A DNA stretch of 64,000 bases, from contig NC_092565.1 of assembly GCF_037975245.1 (NCBI RefSeq), positions 11,216,499 through 11,280,498 of the forward strand. The letters run 5' to 3'. Below, in pieces: positions 53,401-64,000 of the stretch (position 1 is its first letter; each line of letters starts with the position of its first letter). Below the pieces are notes generated by a model that was given only the letters and a program-made list of their open reading frames with translations, was not told where the DNA came from and did no database searches. Position numbers and translations under genes: made by a program. This stretch comes from Apostichopus japonicus (lineage: Eukaryota > Echinodermata > Holothuroidea > Aspidochirotida > Stichopodidae).

Positions 53401-56400
53401 ACGTCACACCCATGACGAATGACACTTTACGAGAAAATAAACATTTAGGAAGTGGAGAAGGGATGTATTACATGATCTAGGAGATACTATAATTTGATTT
53501 TTATACAGCGCTTTACACCAGTGATAGGTCCCAAAGTGCTTTACAGACGTTATATTACCGCTGGTCAATGATAACTTGTCCCAGAGACAATCCCTCCAGT
53601 CGGCAGCAGTTATATACTGCGCCCAATGACAAGTTACCTCACAGGTACCCATATAACCCCTGGGTGAAGGGAGGCAAGTGAGATAAAGATACAGCAAAAA
53701 TGTTATATATTATCATCATTCATCTCTACAAACCTATGGAACCTTCCAGCACATTTTAGTTTCATTTTCAGAGCACTGAGAGTCAACTGGCACTTCCTTA
53801 GTCAGCAGAATATTAATATTAGATCAAATTTAACTTTCATCCTCAAACCATTTTCAATGAATAATAGCAAACTATGCAGGAATCTCGACTGTAGTTTACA
53901 CTACATCAACAAACACGGCACCATTACCACCATTCTGAAAATGTAATTTGTTTTTGTTTTTGCATGTAGCATTTTTAATTATTCTTAACATATGTCATGA
54001 TTTATTATCATGTAATATTTTTTTAATCACAAACTTTCTTAATTACTGTAGAATGACATGCTATGAAAACAAACACATCTTTTCTTTTAAGCTTTCATTC
54101 CCAATCACCCAACCACCAGTCCTTCAGTGAGAAATACATCAACTTTCAAAGAACATTTAAAATCATTTTGTTTCCACGACTACAAGGTTTTTTGGAAGGG
54201 TGAATAGGCTAGCACAAAGTCACATTCGGTTCACTGCAGAATATACTGTATATATGTGTCAGTCTTTCATTATGCTTGTACTGCTTTTCATCTGGATTAC
54301 AACATGGACATATTCTCAATGTGTCTCAAAAAGTCCACTCAGAATTATAAATGAATGAATAAATGAATAAATAAAAAATGAAATATATAAGTAATAGATA
54401 AATAACATAAATTAAAAAAAAAACAATTCAACCAAGTAAAAGCAGAGTTGTGTTTTCCATACCAATATTTTTCCTCTCCAATTGGAAAAACAAGACAACT
54501 GTCACAGGAAAGGAAACAGAAACGATTTTGCCGTGACCCTTTGTTCACATGTGAACCATAATCGTTTCCATCACTAATTCTAAACGGAAATGTTTTTCTT
54601 TTATTTGCATTTAAGAGTAGGATATGGATATCCTTATGGATAAAATCAACATTCAGTTGAAAACCCAGGGTTGCAATTAATAACCTCTATACACACAAGT
54701 AACTATTAATTATCAATTTGATCTGTGGAAAATATTATGCTGGCTGTAATATGCCATTCTGCTATCTGCGAGAATGAAAGAGTTCAAAATGAGATAATGT
54801 TTGTACCAAATGTAACAGGAAACAATTTCCTTTGAATAGTTTCAAATTATCAACTCACCATCATAACATCGTGAAGTTACTATTTTTACACTTAGGTAGA
54901 GAATGTTTAAGATCCATGGGCACCTACACTTTCTGTCAACCATGCATCACAGTATGAGTTGGCTTGAACTCTGATTTCCACCATTTTTAATAGGGTTGTT
55001 GTACTCACCACATGTCTTTCATTAATAATTTAATAATACAATCAATACTTGTATCAGATTCATTACTGCTTCCCTTCTTGAGATATAGTGTTCACAAGGG
55101 TTTCCGTTTGACCTCTGGTGACCCTAAATGACTTTTTGACCTCCACCAAAACAATAGGGTTCTAATCAATATGGGGCATCCACATGTATGCCAATTATGA
55201 GATCCATCAAGGTTACACTTCTTGAGAGATATCGTGTTCACAAGCGGCCATCACACACGACCACCATCGCATTGATTCCTTCTGCCTTCGGCAAAGAATC
55301 CAAAAATAAATACTTCTTATACCGTAGGATATGTATACCTAAGTAGACACACAATCAGGTCTGATTCTTAAATTAATAATTTGAATATTCAGATATCAGG
55401 ACAAACTATTACACTACATCCCATGGTTTAGTTGTTCTTCAACATTAACTTAGGATTAGAGTGCAGAAGGGTAGGGCTGCAAATATTAATTCAAGAGTTT
55501 GAAAACTGGACACTGTTTGGGGCATCCAGAGCAGGCATAAAAACTGAATATATTTCCCAACATCAAGAGCAAACAAACCTCACATCCAACATCTTATTAA
55601 AATGAAACTTTTTCGTCTGCAACTTTTTCATGAATTGACATAATCTTGGACATTGAGAAATAGATCTCCTTTCCAGCTGTTCAATGTAACAATGGTTACA
55701 ATGTACTGTAGGGAGACAAGGGCCTACACCCTGTACTTAAATGGTTAGGACTTCATAGTACAACTCATGCAGGTACTGTAAACTTTCAACTTTGGAAGTC
55801 TCAAGTAGTGTCCTAGAGTTCACAGAGAGCTGACATTAAATTGAAGAGATCGAACCTGCTTTTACCCGTTTCTCATTATCTTAACTTTGACAAGGAGATC
55901 TAGTAATTACTGCAATTATATTAAACAAACATTTCTGTTCACATGGCAAGTATCTTCTCTCCTTTGCTATCTAAATAACTTACTTTCTTACTTGTAACAC
56001 ACACACATACAAGCATATATATACCTATACATACATACGAACACACAGGACAGAAAAGTGCACAAATTAGACAGCGCCCCTGATAACAGATCAGGAGATG
56101 CAGTTCCCAGACTAGTCCAGGTACCAACAAATTTAGGCTAGTTCAATACCAAAAGTTACATCACTGAAACAAGAAAGAATACGATACTATATTTCAATTT
56201 TTATTAAGTCCTACCTGTACTAGACATTGTCCTTAAATTTCCAAAAAGAACTTACCACGGTGCATTAGAAATAATTCCCTGTGTGCTGATGAAACAGATC
56301 AGTTGCAAGTGTGGAAATTAGTTTTTACTTCCTCGAAGCAATTCAGAGAACTAATCCTGTTTCAACGTATGCATGATAGCAACTCAAGTCACTGTATACT

Positions 56401-59400
56401 AGGTACCCGTGGATACAGAATGAAAGTAAAGCAGGGTATACTGCTTTCGAAACCCAATCAATAATGAAGGTACATTAAGTGGATGGTTTCACATTACTGT
56501 TGTAAAGTAGAATTATATGAGAGTGTACTTTATTGACCGACCTTCAATTCAGTTTGAATATTAATTATAAAAAAATAAAAGAAATAAACCAGTGTGAAGA
56601 TCCTCCCAATGATTACAGTATATGCAGAACAAACTTTGAAATAGTTTACTTATTCTGGTTGGGGGGTAGAGGGTTGGGGCAGAGCAGTGTTTAAGTGTTA
56701 TTGAAATTTTAGTACTCTTCACTTATTTCCAAAATTTGTAGGTCAGATGGGAGAGTACATTCCTTGGAATACTCATAGGAGTCCCATCAAAGTAACTGCA
56801 TAATTGTCAGTCAACATTCAATCACAAACCTAATAAGCGTTAACTTACACACATTAAGAACAAACTTGTGTTGATGATGGGATGGGCTTTATTCAAGGTT
56901 TTACTAAGAAGGAAGTAGATAGAATGGAGACTATCCCCTTGTAATAAACTTCCTGTCAAATCCATCACTTCACCTTTAACAAAGAAACTAAAGACCTTGA
57001 CGACAAAGACCTCTTGTAAATACACAGGAATCAAAAGTAAAATTCATAGTCGGGAGCAGTTGATAGAAAGAGCTCACATTCATTTGTTCCGAGCACATAA
57101 CGGTCTCAGTGAAATCAACAACTATATCAAACCGTATGTCATGTAGCCTGTAGTATTGTATTGACTGAGTAATCTCAAAAATCTTGAAGCTAAACAATTA
57201 CCTAAATAACTACTTTATTACTATCACAGTATATAGGATATATAAATTTATAGACCAAAAAAAAAAAAGGCCTGTATGAATACAAGCTATTAACACCCTT
57301 GAAAAGGCAGTATAAAGTGGTTAAATATTAACAGTGTGTAAACTTTCAGATCCAGTTGTCGAGTGTTTGTTAATTACGATGCATGCATCAATTCACTTCA
57401 CTTTTTACAATAACAATGCAAATTACAAAACAGAACAGATCTGCAATCTGGCAAAATGGAGGTCCTTCCAGTTTCAATCTGAGGACAAAGCAGGAGCGCA
57501 ACCACATTTATCCTGTCACCTATGAATTATTAGACAGACAGATAGACAGACAGACAAGTTAATTGTAATGTCATACTCATCCCATCACTAGTGACTTAGA
57601 CACATGTACAATAGCTCACATATGGACACATACGGTCAATGCACACACTGACAAGGGAATACAATGGAAAGAAACAATGTATGCCATCAATTGGCATATA
57701 TAGTAAGAAAGGTTGACAGACAGACAGACAGACAGCATATTTAATATCATTCTTGTCAATCACCAGTGAATAAATACACATAGTTCCTCACATTGACAAG
57801 GGAATACAATGGAACATAACAATGTAGGTCATGGATATCTATGGTGAGAAAGACAGACAGATAATTAAACAATAGCCTATGTAGTAAGTATCCATGCAAA
57901 ATGCTACTAAAGTGCTATCTAGGCCTACATTCACGGTAGACATCCTACAAACTTAAGTTATTCACAGGACTTTCTTTTCGAGGTATCAGTTCACCTTTTT
58001 TCAGATGCTTTCTCTGATCAAGTCACTTTACGTAACAGCAACTCTTTTCCCGAAACCTTTCGAACTTCTACCACTCTGATGCAGCTTGCCAATGATCTTG
58101 TCATTCTTGGAAACCAGTAACCATGGAAATAGTCACAACCAAAAATAGTGAGGAATCTTTGGCCAATATATTGCACCAACCGAGACGGAGGGAGACTGAA
58201 AGAATCTGTTAACATGCGATGATGTATTTGACTGAACCCATGAAAAAGTTTCATACCGCACAGAAATACTTACAAACATCTGAACAACAAACGTGTGACA
58301 GAACATATTTCACTTACGGACGGAAACAGTACAAACAATGCAAAGAGACCTTACCTACAACTGAATCAACACTACAGACGTCTTACCCTCGGTCACCACA
58401 TTCAAAGTCAACATACTTGAGTACTGTTCATAATATCACATGATCCACTGTACCGCAGGGGAATAACCATAATAATAATTTATTTTAAGTGCACAATATC
58501 AACATAAACGTTATCACAGGCACTATAATACAAACAATAGGTAACAGAAAAGCAAAATAAATTAGTACACTTTGTAGGTTATATGCACATCTAGTGGTAT
58601 CATTAAACATTTTGCACAAATAATTAACACACATGGTTGCCCTTGGTTATTAAAATTAGAACACCATGATTCACAACGAGGCAATTAGCATATTAACATA
58701 TCGATATACATACATGCTACTAACCTAACTGTACTTATAACAATTTAACAGAAATTCCTACCAAGAACACACTATATTGAAAACGCGAGCTAACTATAAA
58801 AGTGCCTCCTGCAATCCTATGTGAAGTCATAGTGCCACTGGGATCTGAAAACCTTTACTTTACCTCTGTTTTTGTTTACATATTTATAAGATGGACTATT
58901 TAATAGTGTTAACCCTGAAACCAATGTCACCATTATATCCATGTTATCAGCTGCAATATTTTGGATTCAGCAAATCCATCTCCATTATAGAAAATGACAA
59001 TTTTAATAAATACAGAAAAGCAATACAAAAAACAAAAAAATAGATTTAGGTACATGTTGCTCAATGATATCATGTTAAGACTTGATCAAGTCTTCAACCT
59101 TGCATGTTTAGAAATTATATTAAATCCACCATATCATCCTAAAGGGAATAAGATTTTTCTTTACTGTTTTGGGGAAGCTGTTCATGACAGAAGCCTCTAT
59201 AAAATCAATGATGGTTGAGTTGGTGTCTCCTTGAATGGGAGAGTGACGGAGTGGATTTTAACATACACGGCACACCGATGACCACCTGTGGGAGAAATAT
59301 GCAGGAAAACATCCTAGCTGAACTCACCTTCTTTGATTTTGGTCGAGGTAATTCATCGATTGTGAAGGTTGGAGTTTTCTGTGCGGTGGCCGCGCTCTGT

Positions 59401-59692
59401 TCTCATGTTGGGCCATACCATTGGTATAATGGTGGCCAGATGGTGGGATTTCTTGGAGGGATACTGCTTTGGTGGGTGGTCTTCCAAAATGGTGACTCCC
59501 TGGCATGAAACCATTTGGCGATGCAATTCCTCTTCTCTGATTGGTCAACACGACGTCGGGCGGCTGGCCGTGGATGGCTCCCGTGTCAGACAGGGCTGGC
59601 GAATCCACTCCTCTTTTGGTGAAACCCGGAGATGAAGATGCGCTCCCGGGAGAGGGAGGCCGCACCGCTATTGGTCTGATCAGTCCCTTTGG
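47173..59692 (-). CDS. LZTS: LZTS/N4BP3-family (Fez1 domain) coiled-coil protein, 5' partial, four exons
   Basis: Exons on the minus strand: 59692-59328, 53334-53106, 51246-51070, 48585-47173. They join in frame to 727 aa plus TAG. The N-terminal part (KGLIRPIAVRPPSPG and a Ser/Pro-rich segment) is probably disordered. From the end of exon 2 on, the protein is almost wholly heptad coiled coil (ELEAQLAGLRQ, VLQLEQENTRLRQ, then long Glu/Lys/Gln/Leu repeats), with an SSSSSGSSSSS spacer. The C-terminal WQREKTQVLQYQKQLQLNYM and LEREVQQL match the signature end of LZTS proteins (human LZTS2 has [20 protein letters not shown]). Vertebrate LZTS proteins are about 600-670 aa, so little is missing beyond the first coding exon. 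Family role (known): scaffolds at microtubules, synapses and centrosome; LZTS2 binds beta-catenin and katanin. It cannot be assigned to LZTS1, 2, 3 or N4BP3 from this alone. Confidence 0.85.
49031..49497. mobile_element. MITE in LZTS intron, 467 bp
   Basis: The ends CAGGGATGAGACT and AGTCTCATGCCTG are inverted repeats with one mismatch. A 6-bp direct repeat ACTACT flanks it (49025-49030 and 49498-49503). The interior has GGGGAGGGG.TTAAGGGAGGGGGTGTCCCCCTCCCCTTT (shared with the MITE at 12407-12776), a poly-A/(AAAT) stretch at 49349-49430, and CGGAAATCCGCG near the right end. The TSD length is uncertain because the flank is a short ACT repeat. Confidence 0.68.
50419..50472. repeat. (TA)n microsatellite
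   Basis: Uninterrupted TA dinucleotides over about 45 bp, then interrupted copies, in an LZTS intron. Confidence 0.9.
50900..51020 (+). repeat. minisatellite with CTGCCGGTTAGCC and GGATAGCCTCA units
   Basis: Three copies of CTGCCGGTTAG alternate with four of GGATAGCC. It ends about 50 bp from the donor of the 51070-51246 exon. Confidence 0.85.
51070..51246 (-). CDS. LZTS: LZTS coding exon, first long coiled-coil segment
   Basis: Acceptor acaactcgcag| at 51247, donor AGACAG|GTAAGA at 51069, phase 0 to 0 (59 codons). Encodes ELEAQLAGLRQVMEQNEES, EDKRQEWQKEFARI and MEQSLQRQ. The EL...L...LE..E....V.E.....W..E pattern matches the start of the LZTS Fez1 domain. Confidence 0.88.
51911..52155 (+). 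repeat. degenerate minisatellite, about 31-bp units
   Basis: About seven or eight imperfect units beginning ACAGACCTGTCTGTC or ACAGACCTGCTTG, several followed by CCATATGGA or CCATATAGG. It lies in an LZTS intron. Confidence 0.7.
53106..53334 (-). CDS. LZTS: LZTS coding exon, Ser-rich to start of coiled coil
   Basis: Acceptor ttttctttctgcag| at 53335. Encodes SQPPQLEKRGRSYSHSS, SGLSPPPEHRAAS, then SSIIEEISTDEESPALRNRI. Donor ATTCAG|GTATGG at 53105, phase 0. Confidence 0.84.
53490..53700 (+). repeat. dispersed repeat with GCGCTTTACA...ACCCCTGGGTGAAG core
   Basis: Contains ATACAGCGCTTTACACCAGT, CCAAAGTGCTTTACAGACG, and ACCCATATAACCCCTGGGTG followed by AAGGGAGGCAAGTGAGATAAAG. I recognise this pattern as a repeat common in marine animal genomes, from memory. 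It begins about 150 bp upstream (on the minus strand) of an LZTS exon. Confidence 0.55.
55065..55305 (+). repeat. dispersed repeat with TTTGACCTC/GGTGACC motifs
   Basis: Contains TTTGACCTCTGGTGACCCTA, then TTTTTGACCTCC, ACTTCTTGAGAGATATCGTG and ATTGATTCCTTCTGCCTTCG. Same family as 15300-15530. The repeated TGACC half-sites resemble nuclear-receptor half-sites, but nothing shows they act as such. Confidence 0.65.
57531..57870 (+). repeat. imperfect tandem repeat with (GACA)n starts
   Basis: Three (GACA)n tracts at about 57532, 57715 and 57851 each open a unit. The first two units share CATTGACAAGGGAATACAATGGAA-type sequence, ...AACAATGTA, and a GTAAGAAA/GTGAGAAA end. Unit lengths are about 182 and 137 bp; the third is truncated. 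Confidence 0.75.
59328..59692 (-). CDS. LZTS: LZTS first identified coding exon
   Basis: Acceptor tctctcttccag| at 59693, phase 0 in, so at least one coding exon lies upstream. Encodes PKGLIRPIAVRPPSPGS, SPGFTKRGVDSPALSD and KLQPSQSMNYLDQNQRR. The donor is AAG|GTGAGT at 59327, phase 2. Confidence 0.8.
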
Positions 59693-62600
59693 CTGGAAGA
59701 GAGAAAGAAGGATGAAACGTTTGAATCAGACAAGATGAGAATAATAATAATAATAATGTTCAAAGAAAGAAGGGTGGGAGATTAACCCTGAAAGTAGGTG
59801 TGTCTGATGGCTGCGCTGCTGCTATTCAAGAAGGTAACAAATTCAACTAGACCATGTTCGAATGAAGCCAGACCAGTCCATTTTAGTTTGGGTGTCACAA
59901 CTGCAACGGCAAGACCATGGTTACTAAATCCAATGAACTCCTGGACTGGATATGAGCAGGAATCTCATGAAATCTAACCCCTCAGAAAGACATGTGTGAG
60001 CCAAGACCATATCACAGTACTAGCTTGTTTCAACCTATTCAAAATCCTTTAAAACTATTATGACATTCAAAGCTAGAAGTCTCCAAATTAGGATGTATGG
60101 TTGGTAAGCCTGTCATTGTGCCACTTACCTTTTGAAAGGTAATGTTCTTCCCATTGGTTGTCTACATAATCCTAAGCTTACTATCAGATGAGATTTGTGG
60201 AGACCAAAGGAAACTGGCTTCAACTTACAAATCTGGGTAAAAGGGTCTTCTTAACAATGGCAAAAAGTGAAAAGTATAATACATCTCTGCATGTTCTTTT
60301 TAATGGCGCATGTATATACAAACAATGTGTGTAGTGTTAACAAAGCTAGGATCACATGATATAAACAAGGATCCTCAACTGACCTAATTTAATTTAACTT
60401 CATCAAAAATGGCAATGATGGAATTTTTCCAATATGTCATCGACAAGGGAAGAAATATGACTCATATAACAAAACAATATAAGGGTTATGCACGTGCGGC
60501 TACATACGTTCTTTCTATATAAACAGTTCTACAATGGATGTGACCCCTTACAAGGAGTACTCAGAAATGAAAGTTCAGTAATGTATTTAAGGGATTTGGT
60601 ACATCCCCATCAGCTATTGATCCACTTGACTTCTCATCGAGGAACTTGGCATTCCACGTTGCTATGAGTATCATGCAGACATCGTCCACAGACCATATAT
60701 ACAGTAGAGCTCTATCACTGTACCGGTGGTACTACCAGCATGATGCGGTAAAACGAATATTACAATGAGTGAACAACATTTTGAGTCCAAGCCTGGGGTA
60801 CAGGGTTGATCAATATTAAATAAAGAAGTATAGTATATTAACTGAAGAGAAGCCACATATGTTTTGCATTAGTTGCATTGCGTGTCTTCTGTCAAGGCAT
60901 TAGATTATGTTTGCTGATTCTGGATGATCAGCGAGGTTGGGTTGGCAAGGGTCGTAGATCAAAAAATGTCTTCAAATGTTTTTTTTTGTGTCAGATTCTT
61001 AGTAAAAGTAATATGAAATTTAAAGCATCTCACATGAGTAATTTCATGTGGATTCAGCATAATTGACATTATTTGGTTTGTTTTGATGGGATGGGAAAAC
61101 ATCCAATTTTCAGAGTGGGGGTGTCAGGGAGGAACAATTAAGGATATAACACCAATCCATTCATTAATCTACCATCAGTCCTCTGTTTGTATCTTGGAGT
61201 CTATGAGTATGTTCAAGAACTGCCACTACAGGGAATCCTTTGTTTAAATTTTGCAAGCAAAGTTTGAGGTTTGTCTCATTCATTGAAGTCTACAAAAAAA
61301 AACATAACCAAAATGGAAAATACAAGGATTCTGTGTACAAAAAAATAATATTGCAAACATTTGCTGAACAATTAATTGTGTTTTTTTTAAAAAAATTTAT
61401 GGTTCCCATTATCAGATATATCGTTTTCTGGTCTAAGAAAATCTTTCTGCTTGGCAGATATCTTGATATTGTTGTTGAATTTTAATATTCATATTTTCTG
61501 AATTTTTATGTTTTTTTGAAAATTGTTACCAAACTTTTTAAAATATTTGCCTCACTGGCATGTATGCTCATATACTTGATCAAACACTTGATCAAGTCTC
61601 TTTCCTGAAGGACCCCAGGGCATCCTAGGATTCCTAGGGGTCGAACAGGGTCACTCCCATTATACTCATATTCAAATCTCTTTAGGTAAGTTTTTAACAC
61701 TTTATAGCGAGCGATAAAATGGTAAATGACAACAATTTGGTGCATGAAACATTGCCAATTATTTATCAAAAATCTGAAACATTTGAGATCAAACAATATG
61801 TTTATTTTCTTTAAGTTTTTCACTTTTACAGATTATTTTCATATGTATATATAAGCAGTGTCAAGCCTGACAAAACCAAGAGGCTGTGATAGTAGATGTA
61901 ACTACTTTACTTTCAGGATATTCCATTTTCTTTGCTTCCAACCTGCAAAATTAAAGTTACTAGAAGGAACACATTGGTGGATAACATTAGCTGGTTGGAG
62001 CTAGAAATGAGGATAAGAACCTTTGACCCAATCTGAGGGGAATACAGAAGAACAGTTTTGTTCAATAATAACCTTAAAAAAATTAAAAATGAAAAAGATA
62101 CATAGAAGAAGGATTAAAGCAAACAGAAAAAGCAAAAAAATACTGAAATAAGGAGAGCAACAAACTCTTGAAGGATTTAACACTCTAGTCTTGACTGCCT
62201 GCTGAGTCGTGTACTTGGGTCTGTTATTTCTGTCCCCACTCTGGAGAGATTATACTCAGAAAAGGCACAAAGTATCCAGCGCCCATAAAAGGATTGCCTT
62301 TTATTTTACCGCCAGCAGGCTACTTTTGTAAGCTGCCAGGTTCCAGAGCGCACCGGTGGAAATTCAACACCTGACTAACTTTACCAGATCTTCTGTTTGA
62401 CTTCTAGATTTCAAGGTGAATAACACTATCTCAAAGGAGACTATTGTGCCTTTATGCTAACATCAGAAGGCGGTAACAGCATCGTTCCCACGGTTGTACG
62501 TACACCAATAAGATTGCCAATTATTAGCTATCATTATTATTATTTTTATTCAGTTAGGAATTCATTTGATTTCACCCTCATTTCATTTAACAAGATAGAG

Positions 62601-64000
62601 AGCGCCGGTAAATTTTTACCTTGGCAGCTCTAGATTGGCAATAAGACTAATGATTAACTGTACAAATGGACTTCAATTTCAAATTTTTACACCCAAAAAA
62701 AGGAATGGTCATTGAATCCTGTTGGGAAATATAGCAGGCTTGTAACTTGGAAGGTTTCAACAAATACTTCCCTTTGGCAAGCAACTATATTAAAAAATAA
62801 TACTTACGATCAAAAAAGAAGAAAAAAGTGTATATTTTAACCTGCACGTTTCATACTGGGTCAAGTTTGAGCTGGCAATATGGAGATGACCGAATAGCAT
62901 TACGTGTGTTATCAGAGAGCATGGATGAATACTGTGCTGTAAACACTGATATGTTATCTAAATGCATTATAATACAAATCATCTTTCCAGGTAAAGGACC
63001 CCACCCCACTGCACCCCTACTCTCCCTCCGAATCCACTCTCAAAGGGCCAATGTGGTAATACAACCTTCAACAATGCTATGAAGAGTTGTTTTGTTTTCT
63101 ATATGCCATCATTGTAGTCTAGTTTAATGAATATTCAAATTATGCAAATTATACATCAGACCAGATCGTCACACGCACTAACTATGAGACGGTAGTGCGA
63201 AACAAATATAAATGTACCAGCAAATTAATTTAGTAGTATTTTATCTCCACCAGACAGTTGGATGTACAGTTTTAATTACATATATTCATTCTAGCATAAC
63301 CAACAAAATATCTACAGGTTTTTTTATAGTACACTTAAATAAATCAAAAATATTTTATGTGAATCCGGTGTTTCTTGAGAAAGTTGTTTTGACTTCAGTA
63401 CGTCGAGAGACATTTCGACCAGAACACATTTTACCAGCATCCGCACTAACTGAAGGGAAAAATTCCATTCTCTCAGTATCTAGAGACATATCATCTACTG
63501 GACCCAAGTCATTGCATTTAATTTCTAAGCCCACCATTCACCATATTCACTCTGAATACTTACTGACCAATGCCCTGTAAGAACTCTGAGAAAGCTTTTC
63601 TTTTCTAAGAAAATGCACTTAGCAAGTTTTCTTTACTTGAAAAAACAATGATTTAATTCCTGATCCTCTCTCTATATATATACTTGGAGTAGCCTAAGCT
63701 ATTTACAACTGCTATGAATGTGTGGTAAGCTGCTCAAGGAGTATTCTGTATATGTTGAAGTTTTGATTTCAAAATCCAACACTTTTCTCAAGATTTAAAC
63801 AACTCTTGGGCTTTATACAAAGCAATCAAACAGGCAGTTCTTAGTCTTAAAATTCTTTTCCAACCGGCGGAAAATGTTGTACGCGCAACCTTTAAACGAT
63901 GAATTATTTAAAAAATTCATTCTGATCAGTTTACTCATCATTCTTTGTATTAACATTGTTCTTCACATTGAAACAATTTTTTTACTCCCTATGATTGGTA
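59693..64000. other. region upstream of the identified LZTS exons, no secure gene
   Basis: The missing first coding exon of LZTS should lie here or beyond the window, but I found no frame ending phase 0 at a good donor with LZTS-like sequence. A frame at 63212-63580 (+, 122 codons) and its antisense partner 63355-63537 have mildly protein-like composition but no recognisable domain. Confidence 0.4.

Overview
This is a eukaryotic window, AT-rich and intron-rich with small exons, dominated by non-coding DNA and remnants of DNA transposons. All four genes found are animal genes with consensus splice sites and phase-compatible joins. The gene families and the minor-spliceosome intron in the SR-protein gene fit an invertebrate metazoan. 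A marine deuterostome such as an echinoderm is my best guess from the style of the repeats, but that is inference. There are no prokaryotic features, no CRISPR array and no rRNA or tRNA that I can support.

Layout: (1) 1-3593, no gene seen. (2) 3602-5942, a complete non-autonomous hAT-type transposon with an 8-bp target duplication. (3) 6130-11216, minus strand: a complete five-exon SRSF10/SRSF12-type splicing factor of 179 aa, whose second intron is U12-type (ATATCCTTTT start, TTCCTTGAC branch site). (4) 11660-14170, a nest of GC-rich MITEs between divergent genes. (5) 18431-29118, plus strand: a five-exon WBP1L-like type I membrane protein of 373 aa with a PPPY motif; intron 1 carries a direct duplication of about 330 bp. 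(6) about 36114 (or 35190) to 39772, minus strand: an unrecognised secreted protein built from at least six small exons, one only 33 nt. (7) 40125-40447, an intact MITE upstream of that gene. (8) 47173-59692, minus strand: the last four coding exons (727 aa) of an LZTS/N4BP3 (Fez1-domain) coiled-coil protein, with its 5' end not found. (9) 59693-64000, no secure gene.

These genes are not an operon. SRSF10 is a nuclear RNA-binding splicing regulator, WBP1L a membrane adaptor for WW-domain ubiquitin ligases, LZTS a cytoplasmic or cytoskeletal coiled-coil scaffold, and the fourth is secreted. WBP1L and LZTS2 are both at human 10q24 (from memory), so their closeness here may be ancient linkage. 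The most interesting items are the minor-class intron in SRSF10, the unrecognised secreted gene, and a hairpin module shared by MITEs that have different ends.
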